A stretch of 64,000 nucleotides of DNA from NCBI RefSeq assembly GCF_002262875.1, contig NZ_NKYE01000007.1, positions 124,001 through 188,000 on the forward strand, given 5' to 3'. A model generated the notes under the pieces. It was not told the DNA's origin. It ran no database searches and saw only the letters and a list, made by a program, of their open reading frames with translations. The position numbers were made by a program, and so were the translations under genes. Position 1 is the first letter of the stretch; every line of letters begins with the position of its first letter. This DNA comes from Amycolatopsis antarctica (GTDB taxonomy: Bacteria > Actinomycetota > Actinomycetes > Mycobacteriales > Pseudonocardiaceae). Shown here in pieces: positions 1-8,066 of this stretch.

Positions 1-36
1 GAGCTGGAACGGCTGACTTCCGAGAGACGGGGCTGA
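1..36 (+). CDS. C-terminal end of an upstream gene (partial)
   Basis: The first 36 bases read as eleven codons followed by TGA in frame with the window edge, ending four bases before the ATG of the methyltransferase. The very short gap suggests the last residues of a gene co-transcribed with it. The fragment is too short to identify. An upstream glycosyltransferase or sugar gene would fit the neighbourhood, but that is only inference. Confidence 0.4.
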   Translation, partial: ELERLTSERRG

Positions 37-40
37 GGCG

Positions 41-751
41 ATGTACGGGGCGGAGCTCGCGCAGGTGTACGACCAGTCGTACCGCGGCCGGGGCAAGGAC
101 TACACGGCCGAGGCGGCCGGGGTGCTGGACCTGGTGCGGGACCGGCGGGGTGAACCGGCGTCCCTGCTGGACATCGCGTGCGGCACCGGCGCGCACCTGC
201 GGGCGTTCGCCGGGGCCTGCGCGCACGTCGAGGGCCTGGAGCTCTCCGCCGACATGCTCGCCGTGGCGAAGGCCGAGCTGCCCGGTGTCCCGCTGCACCA
301 GGGCGATATGCGCGACTTCCGGCTGGACGGTCGTTTCGACGCGGTCACCTGCATGTTCAGCTCGATCGGGCACATGGCGGACCAGGCCGAACTGGACGCG
401 GCGGTGCGCAGCATGGCCACTCACCTGACCGCGGACGGCGTCCTGGTGATCGAGCCCTGGTGGTTCCCGGAGCGGTTCCTGCCCGGGTACGTCGCGGGCG
501 ATGTCGTGCGGGTCGGCGAGCGGACGATCTCCCGCGTCTCCCACTCGACCCTCGACGGTGGCGCGAGCCGGGTCGAGGTGCACTACACCGTCGCCGAACC
601 CGCGGGCATCCGGTCCTTTGTGGACGTTCACCGGATCACGCTGTTCGGACGCGCCGCGTACGAGTCGGCGTTCACCTCGGCGGGCTGCGCGGTGGAGTAC
701 GTCGAGGGCGGACCGTCCGGACGGGGCCTGTTCGTCGGCACGGCGGCCTGA
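41..751 (+). CDS. dTDP-3-amino-3,6-dideoxyhexose N,N-dimethyltransferase, DesVI/TylM1 type
   Basis: Class I SAM-dependent methyltransferase of 236 aa. The SAM-binding motif LLDIACGTGAH is near residues 43-53. The family-typical stretches HQGDMRDF, TCMFSSIGH, VIEPWWFPE and GGPSGRGLFVG at the C-terminus follow. These match the TylM1/DesVI family, which methylates the 3-amino group of dTDP-3-amino-3,6-dideoxyglucose twice in mycaminose and desosamine synthesis. The convergent ketoisomerase and aminotransferase genes about 0.9 kb away supply the two preceding steps, which supports the call. The exact sugar stereochemistry cannot be read from sequence. The start follows an upstream stop codon by four bases. 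Confidence 0.85.
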   Translation: MYGAELAQVYDQSYRGRGKDYTAEAAGVLDLVRDRRGEPASLLDIACGTGAHLRAFAGACAHVEGLELSADMLAVAKAELPGVPLHQGDMRDFRLDGRFDAVTCMFSSIGHMADQAELDAAVRSMATHLTADGVLVIEPWWFPERFLPGYVAGDVVRVGERTISRVSHSTLDGGASRVEVHYTVAEPAGIRSFVDVHRITLFGRAAYESAFTSAGCAVEYVEGGPSGRGLFVGTAA

Positions 752-816
752 ACCGGCGGTCCGGACGTCGACCGGGTTACGGCGGCGGATGCTGCTCCCG
801 GCCCGCGCCGTTCCGG

Positions 817-1584
817 TCAGGCTCCGGTCGTGCGGGTGATCACCGAGAACTCGGCGCCGAACGGGTCGGTGAGGGTGGCGATCCGGCCGTAGACCATGTC
901 CTCCGGCTCGGTTGCCGTGCCGCCGTGCGACTTCGCCAGCGCCACCACGGCGTCCGTGTCGGCGACCTCGAAGGTCGTGTTCCAGGCGGGCCGCGCACCG
1001 GGCGCGCCGAAAATGCCGGCGACCTCGTGCCCGTCCGGCCTGCGCAGGAAGGTGAAGTCCAGTTCCGGCTGATCCTCGTTGCGGTCATGGGTGAAGCCGA
1101 ACACCGAGGCGTAGAACGCACGGGCCGGCACCGCGTCGGGAGTGACCAGGTCGTTGCGGACCAGCGCTCCCGGCTCGTTCACCACCTGGCAGCCAATGTG
1201 CTTGCCGCCCTGCCACAGGCCGAACTGCGCACCGGTCGGGTCCAGGGCGACGGCCATGCGCCCGAGGTCCATCACGTCCATCGTCGGCACCAGGATGGTG
1301 CCGCCCGCCTCGGCGATCCTGGCGGCGGTGGCGTCGCAGTCGTCCACGGCGAGGTAGACGTTCCACCAGAAGTCGGTGGCATCGGGGTCCTTGTTCCACA
1401 TCAGCGCCGCGACCGGACGGCCGCCCAGCAGGCAGGTCGTGTAGTGGCCGGTCTCCGCCGGACCCACCGCGAACTCCCAGCCGAACAACGCGCCGTAGAA
1501 CTCCATCGCCCGGTCCAGATCCGGGATGCCCAGGTCGATCCAGGTGGGCGTGCCCTCTGGCTGGTTGGTCTGCACGATGCTCAT
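817..1584 (-). CDS. VOC (glyoxalase/bleomycin-resistance fold) family protein, two domains
   Basis: 255-aa protein made of two vicinal-oxygen-chelate repeats. The first begins WIDLGIPDLDRAMEFYGALFGWEF, the second lies in the C-terminal half around ARAFYASVFGFTH. The arrangement resembles actinobacterial CFP30B-like proteins of unknown substrate. I chose the internal ATG at 1584 because GGGGAG lies about seven bases upstream; the longer reading frame starts at 1638 without such a site. It sits between the sugar methyltransferase and aminotransferase genes. A role in self-resistance or in the sugar pathway is possible but not shown. Confidence 0.8.
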   Translation of the reverse strand: MSIVQTNQPEGTPTWIDLGIPDLDRAMEFYGALFGWEFAVGPAETGHYTTCLLGGRPVAALMWNKDPDATDFWWNVYLAVDDCDATAARIAEAGGTILVPTMDVMDLGRMAVALDPTGAQFGLWQGGKHIGCQVVNEPGALVRNDLVTPDAVPARAFYASVFGFTHDRNEDQPELDFTFLRRPDGHEVAGIFGAPGARPAWNTTFEVADTDAVVALAKSHGGTATEPEDMVYGRIATLTDPFGAEFSVITRTTGA

Positions 1585-1647
1585 GTCGGCTCCCCGGTAG
1601 GTGACGTGTCCCGGAAAGGTAGCGCCGGGCACCGACAACGAACAGCG

Positions 1648-2745
1648 TCAGCGACAGGCGGCGCGCACCGCGGTGACCACGGCGTCCACCTGCTCCTCGC
1701 CGAGATGCGGGCCGATGGGCAGGCTGAACACCTCCGCGGCCAGCCGTTCCGCCACCGGGAAACCCCGCCCGGCGGCCGGGTGCGTCCGGTACGCCCCGGA
1801 CAGGTGCGGCGGTACCGGATAGTGGATCAGCGTCTCGATCCCTTGCGCGGCAAGGCTTTCCCGGATCTCGTCCCGGCGCGGCGAGCGGACGGTGAACAGG
1901 TGCCAGACGGGTTCGGCCCATGGCTCCACGACCGGCAGCGCCAGGTCCGGCAGCCCGGCCAGCTCGTCGGCGTAGCGCTTCGCGATCTCGGCTCGCCTGG
2001 CGTTCCAGCGGTCCAGGTGCCGTAACTTCACCCGGAGCGTGGCCGCCTGGATCTCGTCCAGCCGCGAGTTGGTGGCCTGCACCTCGTGCTGGTACTTGAC
2101 CTTCGAGCCGTAGTTGCGCAGCAGGCGCAGCCGCTCGGCCACCGAGGCGTCGTCGGTGGTGACCGCTCCACCGTCGCCGAAGGCGCCCAGGTTCTTGCCG
2201 GGGTAGAAGGAGAACGCGGCGAGCCCGCCGCCGATGCGCCTGCCCCGGTGGCGGGCGCCGTGGGCCTGCGCGGCGTCGGCGAGCACGGCCAGGCCATGCC
2301 GTCCGGCGACGTCCTCGACGGCGGCCAGATCGGCCGGGTGGCCGTAAAGGTGGACGGGGATGATCGCCTCGGTACGTGGCGTGATCGCGGCCTCGATACG
2401 CGCCGGGTCGAGGGTGGCGGTGCGCTCGTCCGGTTCGACCGGCACCGGTACGGCCCCGGTCTCGGACACGGCCAGCCAGGTGGCGATGAAGGTGTGCGAG
2501 GGGACGATGACCTCGTCGCCCTCACCGATGCCGAGCGCACGCAGCGCGAGTTCCAGCGCGTCGCAGCCGCTGCCGACCGTCACACAGTGGCCGGCCTCGC
2601 TGTACTCGGCGAACTCCGCCTCGAACGCGGCGTTCTCCGGGCCCAGCAGGTAACGGCCGGAGTCGAGCACCCTGGCCACCGCGGCGTCGATCTCGCCGCG
2701 CAGCTCGGCGTAACCGGCGTGCAGGTCCAGGAACGGGACGTTCAC
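1648..2745 (-). CDS. dTDP-3-keto-6-deoxyhexose 3-aminotransferase, DegT/DnrJ/EryC1/StrS family
   Basis: 365-aa PLP-dependent sugar aminotransferase. The N-terminal VPFLDL, the glycine-rich VGSGCDALELAL and the Schiff-base lysine in SFYPGKNLGAFGDGG (about K184) are diagnostic of this family (TylB, DesV, FdtB, QdtB). It would install the 3-amino group on the 3-keto sugar made by the neighbouring ketoisomerase, giving the substrate of the TylM1-like methyltransferase. The start is the GTG at 2745, overlapping the ketoisomerase stop in a GTGA arrangement; a longer upstream frame has no family similarity. The tight overlap indicates translational coupling. Confidence 0.88.
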   Translation of the reverse strand: MNVPFLDLHAGYAELRGEIDAAVARVLDSGRYLLGPENAAFEAEFAEYSEAGHCVTVGSGCDALELALRALGIGEGDEVIVPSHTFIATWLAVSETGAVPVPVEPDERTATLDPARIEAAITPRTEAIIPVHLYGHPADLAAVEDVAGRHGLAVLADAAQAHGARHRGRRIGGGLAAFSFYPGKNLGAFGDGGAVTTDDASVAERLRLLRNYGSKVKYQHEVQATNSRLDEIQAATLRVKLRHLDRWNARRAEIAKRYADELAGLPDLALPVVEPWAEPVWHLFTVRSPRRDEIRESLAAQGIETLIHYPVPPHLSGAYRTHPAAGRGFPVAERLAAEVFSLPIGPHLGEEQVDAVVTAVRAACR

Positions 2746-3188
2746 GCCTCCGCCCAGGCGTCCCGCAGGAACTCGTCGTAGTCGCGGTAGTAGTCGGACT
2801 CGTCGTACAGCTCGGAGGCGAGGACCAGGCCCACGGCGCCCGGCGAGAAGTTGATCAGGTTCCGCCACACCATCGGGCCGATCAGCAGGCCGCGCGAAGG
2901 GTGGTCGAGCAGGTACCGGCTGCGGTGGTGGCCGTCGTCGACGGTGATCTCGAACTGGCCGTGCACGGCGATGACGAGCTGTTCGAGATTGCGGTGGCCG
3001 TGCGCCCCGCGAACGGTGGCCACGGGCAGGTCGTAGAGGTAGTACACGCGCTTGACGTCGAACTCGATGTCCCGGCCCGTCTCCACCACGGAGAGGCTGC
3101 CGCGCGGGTCGGCGTGTTCGTTGAGATCGATGAGGCGGCAGGGTTTGACGCGGCCGACACCTCCGGTTGCGAAGATCTGTCTGGTCAT
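2742..3188 (-). CDS. dTDP-4-keto-6-deoxyglucose 3,4-ketoisomerase, Tyl1a/FdtA/QdtA (WxcM cupin) family
   Basis: 148-aa small cupin. Family marks are DPRGSLSVVE, RGAHGHRNLEQLVIAVHG with the catalytic histidines, GLLIGPMVWRNLINFSPGAV and the conserved C-terminal SELYDESDYYRDYDEFL. The enzyme moves the keto group of dTDP-4-keto-6-deoxyglucose from C4 to C3. The dTDP-glucose synthase and 4,6-dehydratase genes (RmlA, RmlB) that would make its substrate are not in the window. It is the first gene of a two-gene operon with the aminotransferase. GAGG lies upstream of the chosen ATG, although a GTG 13 codons further in is possible. Confidence 0.85.
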   Translation of the reverse strand: MTRQIFATGGVGRVKPCRLIDLNEHADPRGSLSVVETGRDIEFDVKRVYYLYDLPVATVRGAHGHRNLEQLVIAVHGQFEITVDDGHHRSRYLLDHPSRGLLIGPMVWRNLINFSPGAVGLVLASELYDESDYYRDYDEFLRDAWAEA

Positions 3189-3318
3189 CTCACGGCCCTC
3201 TTTACCGTCGATCCGATAACCAGACGTTATGCGCTGAACGTCCTGTTTACGTCAGTCACAATGTGCATCTCCCGGGGCCTTCTCCACCGATGCGCTTAGG
3301 CCGTTCCCTCACTCCGCG

Positions 3319-3921
3319 TCAGATCCAGCCTTCCTCCCAGGCGCGCCGCGCAGCCCCGTAACGGGTGTCGGCGTCCAGTTTGCTCATCGCCGAGGACAGG
3401 TAGTTGCGTACAGTGCCCTGGGCGAGATTGGTGGCCTCCGCGATCGACGCGATCGTGTCGCCCTCCAGGCTGTGCCGCAGCAGTTCCAGCTCCCGCTCGC
3501 TCAGCGGGCAGGAGTTCGCGGTGAGCGCCGTCGCGGCCAGGTCCGGGTCGACGTAGCGGCCGCCGGCGTGCACGTCGCGCAGGATCGCCGACAGTTTCGG
3601 CGCCGGAGTCACCTTGGGGACGAACGCCCGGACACCGAGGGTCAGCGCCCGCTTGAGCACGCCGTGCCGGGCGTGCCGGGTGACGATCACGACCGGCACG
3701 GCCACCTCGGCCAGGATCGCCTCCGCGGCAGCCAGCCCGTCCATGACCTGCATCTCCAGGTCCATCACCACGATGTCCGGCTCGTGCTCGCGGGTCAGCC
3801 GCAGCGCGACATCGCCGTCACTGCCCTGCGCGACGACCTCGATGTCGTCCTCCAGTTCCAGCAACGAGGCCAGCGCACCGCGCACCAGGTCCTCGTCGTC
3901 GATCAGCACCACTCGGATCAT
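3319..3921 (-). CDS. NarL/DesR-type response regulator
   Basis: 200-aa two-component regulator. An N-terminal receiver domain has the acidic pair DDE at residues 8-10, phospho-acceptor D54 in VVMDLEM and K103 in VPKVTPAPKL. A C-terminal LuxR-type helix-turn-helix covers about 137-195 (LSERELELLRH, IASIAEATNLAQGTVRNYLSSAMSKL). It overlaps the kinase stop by four bases in ATGA, so the two are a single operon. The divergent ABC-2 exporter is the probable target, as in DesKR or LiaRS-like systems that sense envelope or antibiotic stress. Confidence 0.9.
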   Translation of the reverse strand: MIRVVLIDDEDLVRGALASLLELEDDIEVVAQGSDGDVALRLTREHEPDIVVMDLEMQVMDGLAAAEAILAEVAVPVVIVTRHARHGVLKRALTLGVRAFVPKVTPAPKLSAILRDVHAGGRYVDPDLAATALTANSCPLSERELELLRHSLEGDTIASIAEATNLAQGTVRNYLSSAMSKLDADTRYGAARRAWEEGWI

Positions 3922-5111
3922 CGGCGTCGGCTCCCTGGTTCTCGTGCGCGTCCGGTGAGGTCGAACCAGTCCCCGTCCGGCCGGGTGGCGGTCACCGTGC
4001 CGCCGATGGTGGCGAAGCGTTCCCGCAGGCCGATCACGCCACTGCCGTCGGCGTGCTCGTCGTCGACGTGGTCCACGCCGTCGTTGCCAATGCTCACCAC
4101 GGTGTGCCCCCGGTCGGCTCCGATCTCGAGTACGCAGCGTTTCGCCCTGCTGTGCCGCAGCACGTTCGTCGTACCCTCCCGCACCAGCGCACCGAACGGA
4201 TGCTGCAAGGGCGGGGCGATCGTGTCGAGGTCACCGCGCACCTCCACCTCGATACCCGCTGCCTCCAGCAACCCGACCGCGTTCTGCAGCTCTGTCCGGA
4301 AACCGACCGAACGATAGCCGTGCGCCACCTTCCGGGTATCCGCCAGTGCGGCGCGGGCCAGCTCGGTCAGCTCGGCGGCGTGTTTGCGGGCGGCGTCGTC
4401 GTCCTTGCCCACCAGCCGTTCCGCCAACTGTCCTTTGAGGACGATTGCCTGCAGCGAATGCCCCTGGATGTCGTGCAGGTCCGCGGCAAAACGCAGGCGC
4501 TCCCTGGCCGCGGCCAGTTCGCCCGCCAGTTCCCTGGCGCGTTCGAGTTCGAGCACCAGGTCCCAGAAGCGCACGGTGAGCAGATCCGCGGCGACGAACA
4601 CGGCCACCATCAGCCCGCTCAGTATCGCCATCGGTACCGGCGACACCCCCGGCACGTGCCGCCAGGACAGGGCCGTCCCGACGGTTCCCGCGGTGGCCAG
4701 GATGAGGCCGTAGGCGAGCTTGTTCCGTACCCCGCGCTCCGCGCTGATCACCCCCGCGCCACCGACCGCGGCCGGCAGCAGGCTCCACACCCCGGCCCAG
4801 GTCGTGTAACGAGCCGCGTGCGCGCAGACCACGACCGCGATCGAGGCGGTGAGGATCTGCTCGGTCGGCCTGCGCGAGGCGAAGGACACCGCCTTCGCCG
4901 TGTACGAGATGAAGCGCGTCCGCTGCACGGCCGCCGCGACCAGCACGATCGACAGGAAAATGGTGTTGGCCGTGCCGTAGTCCGTCCGGAACGCCAGGTC
5001 GAACGCGGGCACCAAGAGCACGATCAGTCCGCTCAGGGCCAGCGTGACCCAGATGTAGCGGCGCAGCCAGTTCATGCTCGCGAACTCGTGCGCACCGACC
5101 GAAACGGACAT
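3918..5111 (-). CDS. DesK-type sensor histidine kinase (HisKA_3)
   Basis: Membrane histidine kinase of about 397 aa. Several hydrophobic segments occupy the N-terminal half (VTLALSGLIVLLVPAFDL, TIFLSIVLVAAAVQ, LLPAAVGGAGVI, MAILSGLMVAVFVA). A coiled linker and a HisKA_3 dimerisation box with the phospho-accepting histidine in ADLHDIQGHSLQA follow. The HATPase domain has SIGNDGVDH and GSGVIGLRERFATIGG. It forms an operon with the downstream response regulator. The start is uncertain among ATGs at 5168, 5111 and 5075, none with a strong ribosome-binding site. I use 5111, which leaves a divergent promoter region before the ABC genes. Confidence 0.88.
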   Translation of the reverse strand: MSVSVGAHEFASMNWLRRYIWVTLALSGLIVLLVPAFDLAFRTDYGTANTIFLSIVLVAAAVQRTRFISYTAKAVSFASRRPTEQILTASIAVVVCAHAARYTTWAGVWSLLPAAVGGAGVISAERGVRNKLAYGLILATAGTVGTALSWRHVPGVSPVPMAILSGLMVAVFVAADLLTVRFWDLVLELERARELAGELAAARERLRFAADLHDIQGHSLQAIVLKGQLAERLVGKDDDAARKHAAELTELARAALADTRKVAHGYRSVGFRTELQNAVGLLEAAGIEVEVRGDLDTIAPPLQHPFGALVREGTTNVLRHSRAKRCVLEIGADRGHTVVSIGNDGVDHVDDEHADGSGVIGLRERFATIGGTVTATRPDGDWFDLTGRAREPGSRRR

Positions 5112-5255
5112 GCCTACAGCATGCACGCCCCCGGCCACCGCGTCCCGCACGACGTGGCGAAATGACATCTGTCATGCGAAGGCGGCACGAAACCCACACG
5201 GACCGATGATCGCCGACCCTGGTGAGTGACCTCGCCCGCTTCGTAGGTTGACTCC

Positions 5256-6215
5256 ATGCAGAAGCCAGTGATCGAGGTGAACGGCCTCAAGTGCTCCTAC
5301 GGTTCCTTCGAAGCCGTACGCGGAGTGGACTTCGAGGTCAACGAAGGAGAGTTGTTCGCGCTGCTCGGGACCAACGGCGCGGGCAAGACGACGACCTTGG
5401 AGACCCTCGAGGGTCACCGCAGGCCCACCGAGGGCTCGGTCCGCGTACTCGGGATGGACCCGTCCACCCAGCGCAAGCAGCTGCGCAGCCGAACCGGGAT
5501 CATGCTCCAGGAGAGCGGGTTCGCCGGCGACCTGACCGTCGCCGAGACCGTCGACCTGTGGCAGGCGATGAGCAGCCGTCCCTCCGATCCGGCCGAGTCG
5601 CTGGAACGGCTCGAACTTGCCCACCGCCGCGACGTCCGCGTCAAGCAGCTCTCCGGCGGTGAGCGCAGGCGCCTGGACCTGGTGCTGGCCACCCTCGGCC
5701 GTCCGTCGATGCTGTTCCTCGACGAGCCGACCACCGGCCTCGACCCGGAGTCGCGCAAGGCAGCTTGGGAGTTCATCCGCGAACTCCTCAACGAGGGCGT
5801 CACCATGCTGCTGACCACCCATTACCTCGACGAGGCGGAGAGTCTGGCGCACCGGCTGGCGATCATGAAAGAAGGCCGGATCGCGGTCGCCGGCAGCCTG
5901 GTGGACGTGCTCAGCAAGGAGCGTGCCCAGATCGGTTTCGACCTGCCGCTCGGCGCACAGGCCGTCGACCTGCCGGAGTTCGTCGGTGAACTGGACCGCG
6001 ACAAGCTCGCCGCGGGGCGCGTCCAGGTGCAGACCCCGAATCTGGAACGCGACCTGCACGCCGTCATGCAGTGGCAGAGCGCGCACCAGCTTCCGCTGCC
6101 CCGGTTCCGCGCCCAGCACGCCTCGCTGGACGACGTGTTCCACGGGGTCGCCGACAGCAGCCGCGCCGAGCCGCTCACGTCCGCCGAAACCCTCGCCGCG
6201 AACGACTCGAAGTAG
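5256..6215 (+). CDS. ABC transporter ATP-binding protein (drug-exporter type)
   Basis: 319-aa ATPase with Walker A GTNGAGKTT (38-46), Q-loop LQESG, signature LSGGERRRLDL (about 134), Walker B MLFLDEPTTGLDPES and H-loop TTHYLDEAE. The long C-terminal extension ends in a DDVFHGV-like motif typical of DrrA/CcmA-like exporters. It pairs with the ABC-2 permease 15 bases downstream. It is divergent from the DesK/DesR operon, an arrangement commonly seen for stress-induced antibiotic or lipid exporters. The substrate cannot be inferred. Confidence 0.92.
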   Translation: MQKPVIEVNGLKCSYGSFEAVRGVDFEVNEGELFALLGTNGAGKTTTLETLEGHRRPTEGSVRVLGMDPSTQRKQLRSRTGIMLQESGFAGDLTVAETVDLWQAMSSRPSDPAESLERLELAHRRDVRVKQLSGGERRRLDLVLATLGRPSMLFLDEPTTGLDPESRKAAWEFIRELLNEGVTMLLTTHYLDEAESLAHRLAIMKEGRIAVAGSLVDVLSKERAQIGFDLPLGAQAVDLPEFVGELDRDKLAAGRVQVQTPNLERDLHAVMQWQSAHQLPLPRFRAQHASLDDVFHGVADSSRAEPLTSAETLAANDSK

Positions 6216-6230
6216 GAGTGAGGAAGTCCG

Positions 6231-6986
6231 ATGAATCTCGCGCAGAGACAACTCACCGCACTGTTCAAGGCCGAGGTCAAGCTGATCGGCCGGAACTCGG
6301 CGGTGGCCGCGACGGCGACGATCTTCCCGATCGGCATGGCCGCGGCGCTGGTCTTCTTCGGCAGGGAGAACCTGGGAGCCCTCGGCTGGGCGTTGCCCGT
6401 CGCCCTGCAGCTCCTGCTGATGTTCGGCATGACGGTCTACATCACGACCACGCTCGCGCTGACCGCACGCCGGGAGGACCTCTACCTGAAACGGCTGCGC
6501 AGTGGTGAGGCCTCGGACGGCACGATCCTGGTCGGAGTCAGTTCCCCGATCATCGTGCTGGGCCTGCTTCAGTGTCTGCTGACCGTCGCCATCGTGTGGG
6601 TGTTCGGGCCCGCGGCACCGACGAACCCGCTGGTGCTGCTGGCGGCGATCGTGCTCGGCGTGGCGATGTGCGCGACGCTCGGGTTCGCCACCACCGGCGC
6701 GGTGTCGAGTACGCAGCAGGCCGACATGGCCGCGATGCCGTTCTTCCTGATCCTGCTCGGCACCGGGATCTGGGCCGCCACCAACGGGGCCGAGGGACCG
6801 AACATGCTGCAGACCATCACTCCCGGTGGCGCGATGGTCGATCTGGCCAGGATTTCCTACGATGCCACGTCCACCTTCGCCGCCCAGGTCGGCGACGCGC
6901 TGCCCGCACTGGGCGCGCTGGCCGTCTGGACAGTGATCGGCGCCGTGTCGGCGAAGCGCTACTTCCGCTGGGAGACGCGCGTCTGA
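6231..6986 (+). CDS. ABC-2 type permease
   Basis: 251-aa membrane protein with about six hydrophobic spans (AVAATATIFPIGMAAALVFF, ALPVALQLLLMFGMTVYI, IIVLGLLQCLLTVAIVWVF, LVLLAAIVLGVAMCATLGF, AMPFFLILLGTGIWAA, LGALAVWTVIGAV). This is the layout of ABC-2 permeases that pair with a separate ATPase. GAGTGAGGAAG lies just before its ATG. It ends about 20 bases before a strong hairpin terminator, so the ATPase and permease form a complete two-gene unit. Confidence 0.9.
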   Translation: MNLAQRQLTALFKAEVKLIGRNSAVAATATIFPIGMAAALVFFGRENLGALGWALPVALQLLLMFGMTVYITTTLALTARREDLYLKRLRSGEASDGTILVGVSSPIIVLGLLQCLLTVAIVWVFGPAAPTNPLVLLAAIVLGVAMCATLGFATTGAVSSTQQADMAAMPFFLILLGTGIWAATNGAEGPNMLQTITPGGAMVDLARISYDATSTFAAQVGDALPALGALAVWTVIGAVSAKRYFRWETRV

Positions 6987-7004
6987 GACGGTCCGTTCAT
7001 TCCC

Positions 7005-7045
7005 GCCCACCTCGTTCCGCCCGCCCCCTGCGGAACGAGGTGGGC
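7005..7045. terminator. Strong bidirectional hairpin terminator
   Basis: A perfect 16-bp inverted repeat (7005-7020 paired with 7030-7045) with a nine-base loop, followed on the plus strand by TTCCTCCT. It lies between the ends of the convergent ABC permease and diiron oxygenase genes and probably ends both transcripts. Confidence 0.85.
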
Positions 7046-7074
7046 TTCCTCCTGTGCGGGGCCTGGTTCGGGCC

Positions 7075-7965
7075 TCAGAGCAGGTTGGCCCGGCGCCACA
7101 GCGCCGTCCCCGCCCGGCCGCCGACCAGGCCCTCCTCACGCAGGAACGGCATGATCTTCTCGCCCATCCAGAACCGCGTCGCCCGGAAGTGCGGGTTCGC
7201 CAGCGCGGCCCGGCGGCCCTCGGCGGGATCGATGCCGACGCTCGCGTAGACCTTCGGGTCGATCAGGCTGTCCACGACGAAACACGAGACCAGCGCCGTG
7301 TTGAAACGATGCCACCGGCGCGCGCCGCCGCTCAGGCGCGGCATCATCCGGCTCACCTGTTCCCGTGCGTATCGCACGTGCCTGGCCTCCTCGACGACGT
7401 GGATCCGGTTGATCGCGCGGATCAGCGGCTGGATCCGCGGATCGTCCATCATGGACCGCTGCAACCGGTCGGTCGTCTCCTCGGCCACCAGCACCGCGGC
7501 GAACATCGACGGCCCCGCCGCCGTGGCGCCGAACACGCGGGCGAGGTTGTGCACGACGCGCGGCACGGCGTAGTGCGGGGTGCCGAGGCGTTCGGCTCCC
7601 CTGGCGAACATCACCGAATGCCGCGTCTCGTCGCCGATCTCGGTGAGCGCGTACTGGGCGTTCGCCGAGCGCGGGTCGAGGTCGTAGGCGTAACGGGTGA
7701 GCATCTGCATCAGGACGATCTCGAACCACAGGCCCACGCTCATCACGCTGGCGATCTCGTGCTTGGACAGCTCGATGCGCTGCTCCTCGGAGAGCTGTTC
7801 CCACAGTTCGGTGCCGTAGAGCGAGACACGTTCCAGCGGCATGTACGGCAGGCCGTCGACCAGCGGAGCGTCCCAGTCGACGTCCAGGTCCGGGTCGAAG
7901 GAGTTGCGCGCCGAGGACGTCAGCAGCCGGGCGGCCGTCGTCTCGCGGTCCCTGGTCCGAGCCAT
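7075..7965 (-). CDS. AurF-like diiron oxygenase
   Basis: About 296 aa. Ferritin-like helices carry the diiron ligand motifs EIGDETRHSVMF, LVAEETTDRLQ and HVVEEARHVRYAREQ, plus an earlier glutamate in KHEIASVM. They match the AurF family (p-aminobenzoate N-oxygenase and related actinobacterial proteins). Its substrate is unknown; close relatives are common next to TetR regulators and are not part of an obvious pathway. I chose the ATG at 7965 because GGAGG stands five bases upstream. It is divergent from the TetR gene, so the regulator probably controls this oxygenase. Confidence 0.85.
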   Translation of the reverse strand: MARTRDRETTAARLLTSSARNSFDPDLDVDWDAPLVDGLPYMPLERVSLYGTELWEQLSEEQRIELSKHEIASVMSVGLWFEIVLMQMLTRYAYDLDPRSANAQYALTEIGDETRHSVMFARGAERLGTPHYAVPRVVHNLARVFGATAAGPSMFAAVLVAEETTDRLQRSMMDDPRIQPLIRAINRIHVVEEARHVRYAREQVSRMMPRLSGGARRWHRFNTALVSCFVVDSLIDPKVYASVGIDPAEGRRAALANPHFRATRFWMGEKIMPFLREEGLVGGRAGTALWRRANLL

Positions 7966-7985
7966 GTTCGCCTCCGGCAAGATTT

Positions 7986-8020
7986 AGGGGTACACATCGT
8001 ACTGGTTACCTGGAGCGTAC
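7986..8020. promoter_or_regulatory. Divergent control region between oxygenase and TetR gene
   Basis: The short intergenic region holds imperfect inverted symmetry centred on GGTTACC, flanked by GTAC elements. On the minus strand TACGAT is a possible -10 for the oxygenase. This is where a TetR operator is expected, but the symmetry is imperfect, so the exact site is a guess. Confidence 0.35.
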
Positions 8021-8066
8021 ATGCCGAACGCGAAACGTCGACCGGTTCGCTGGGTAGGCTTCGCGC

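Noticed and set aside
178..2025. 615-aa plus-strand frame over the methyltransferase and VOC region
   Set aside because: Off-frame on the methyltransferase and antisense to the VOC and aminotransferase genes; Arg-rich shadow.
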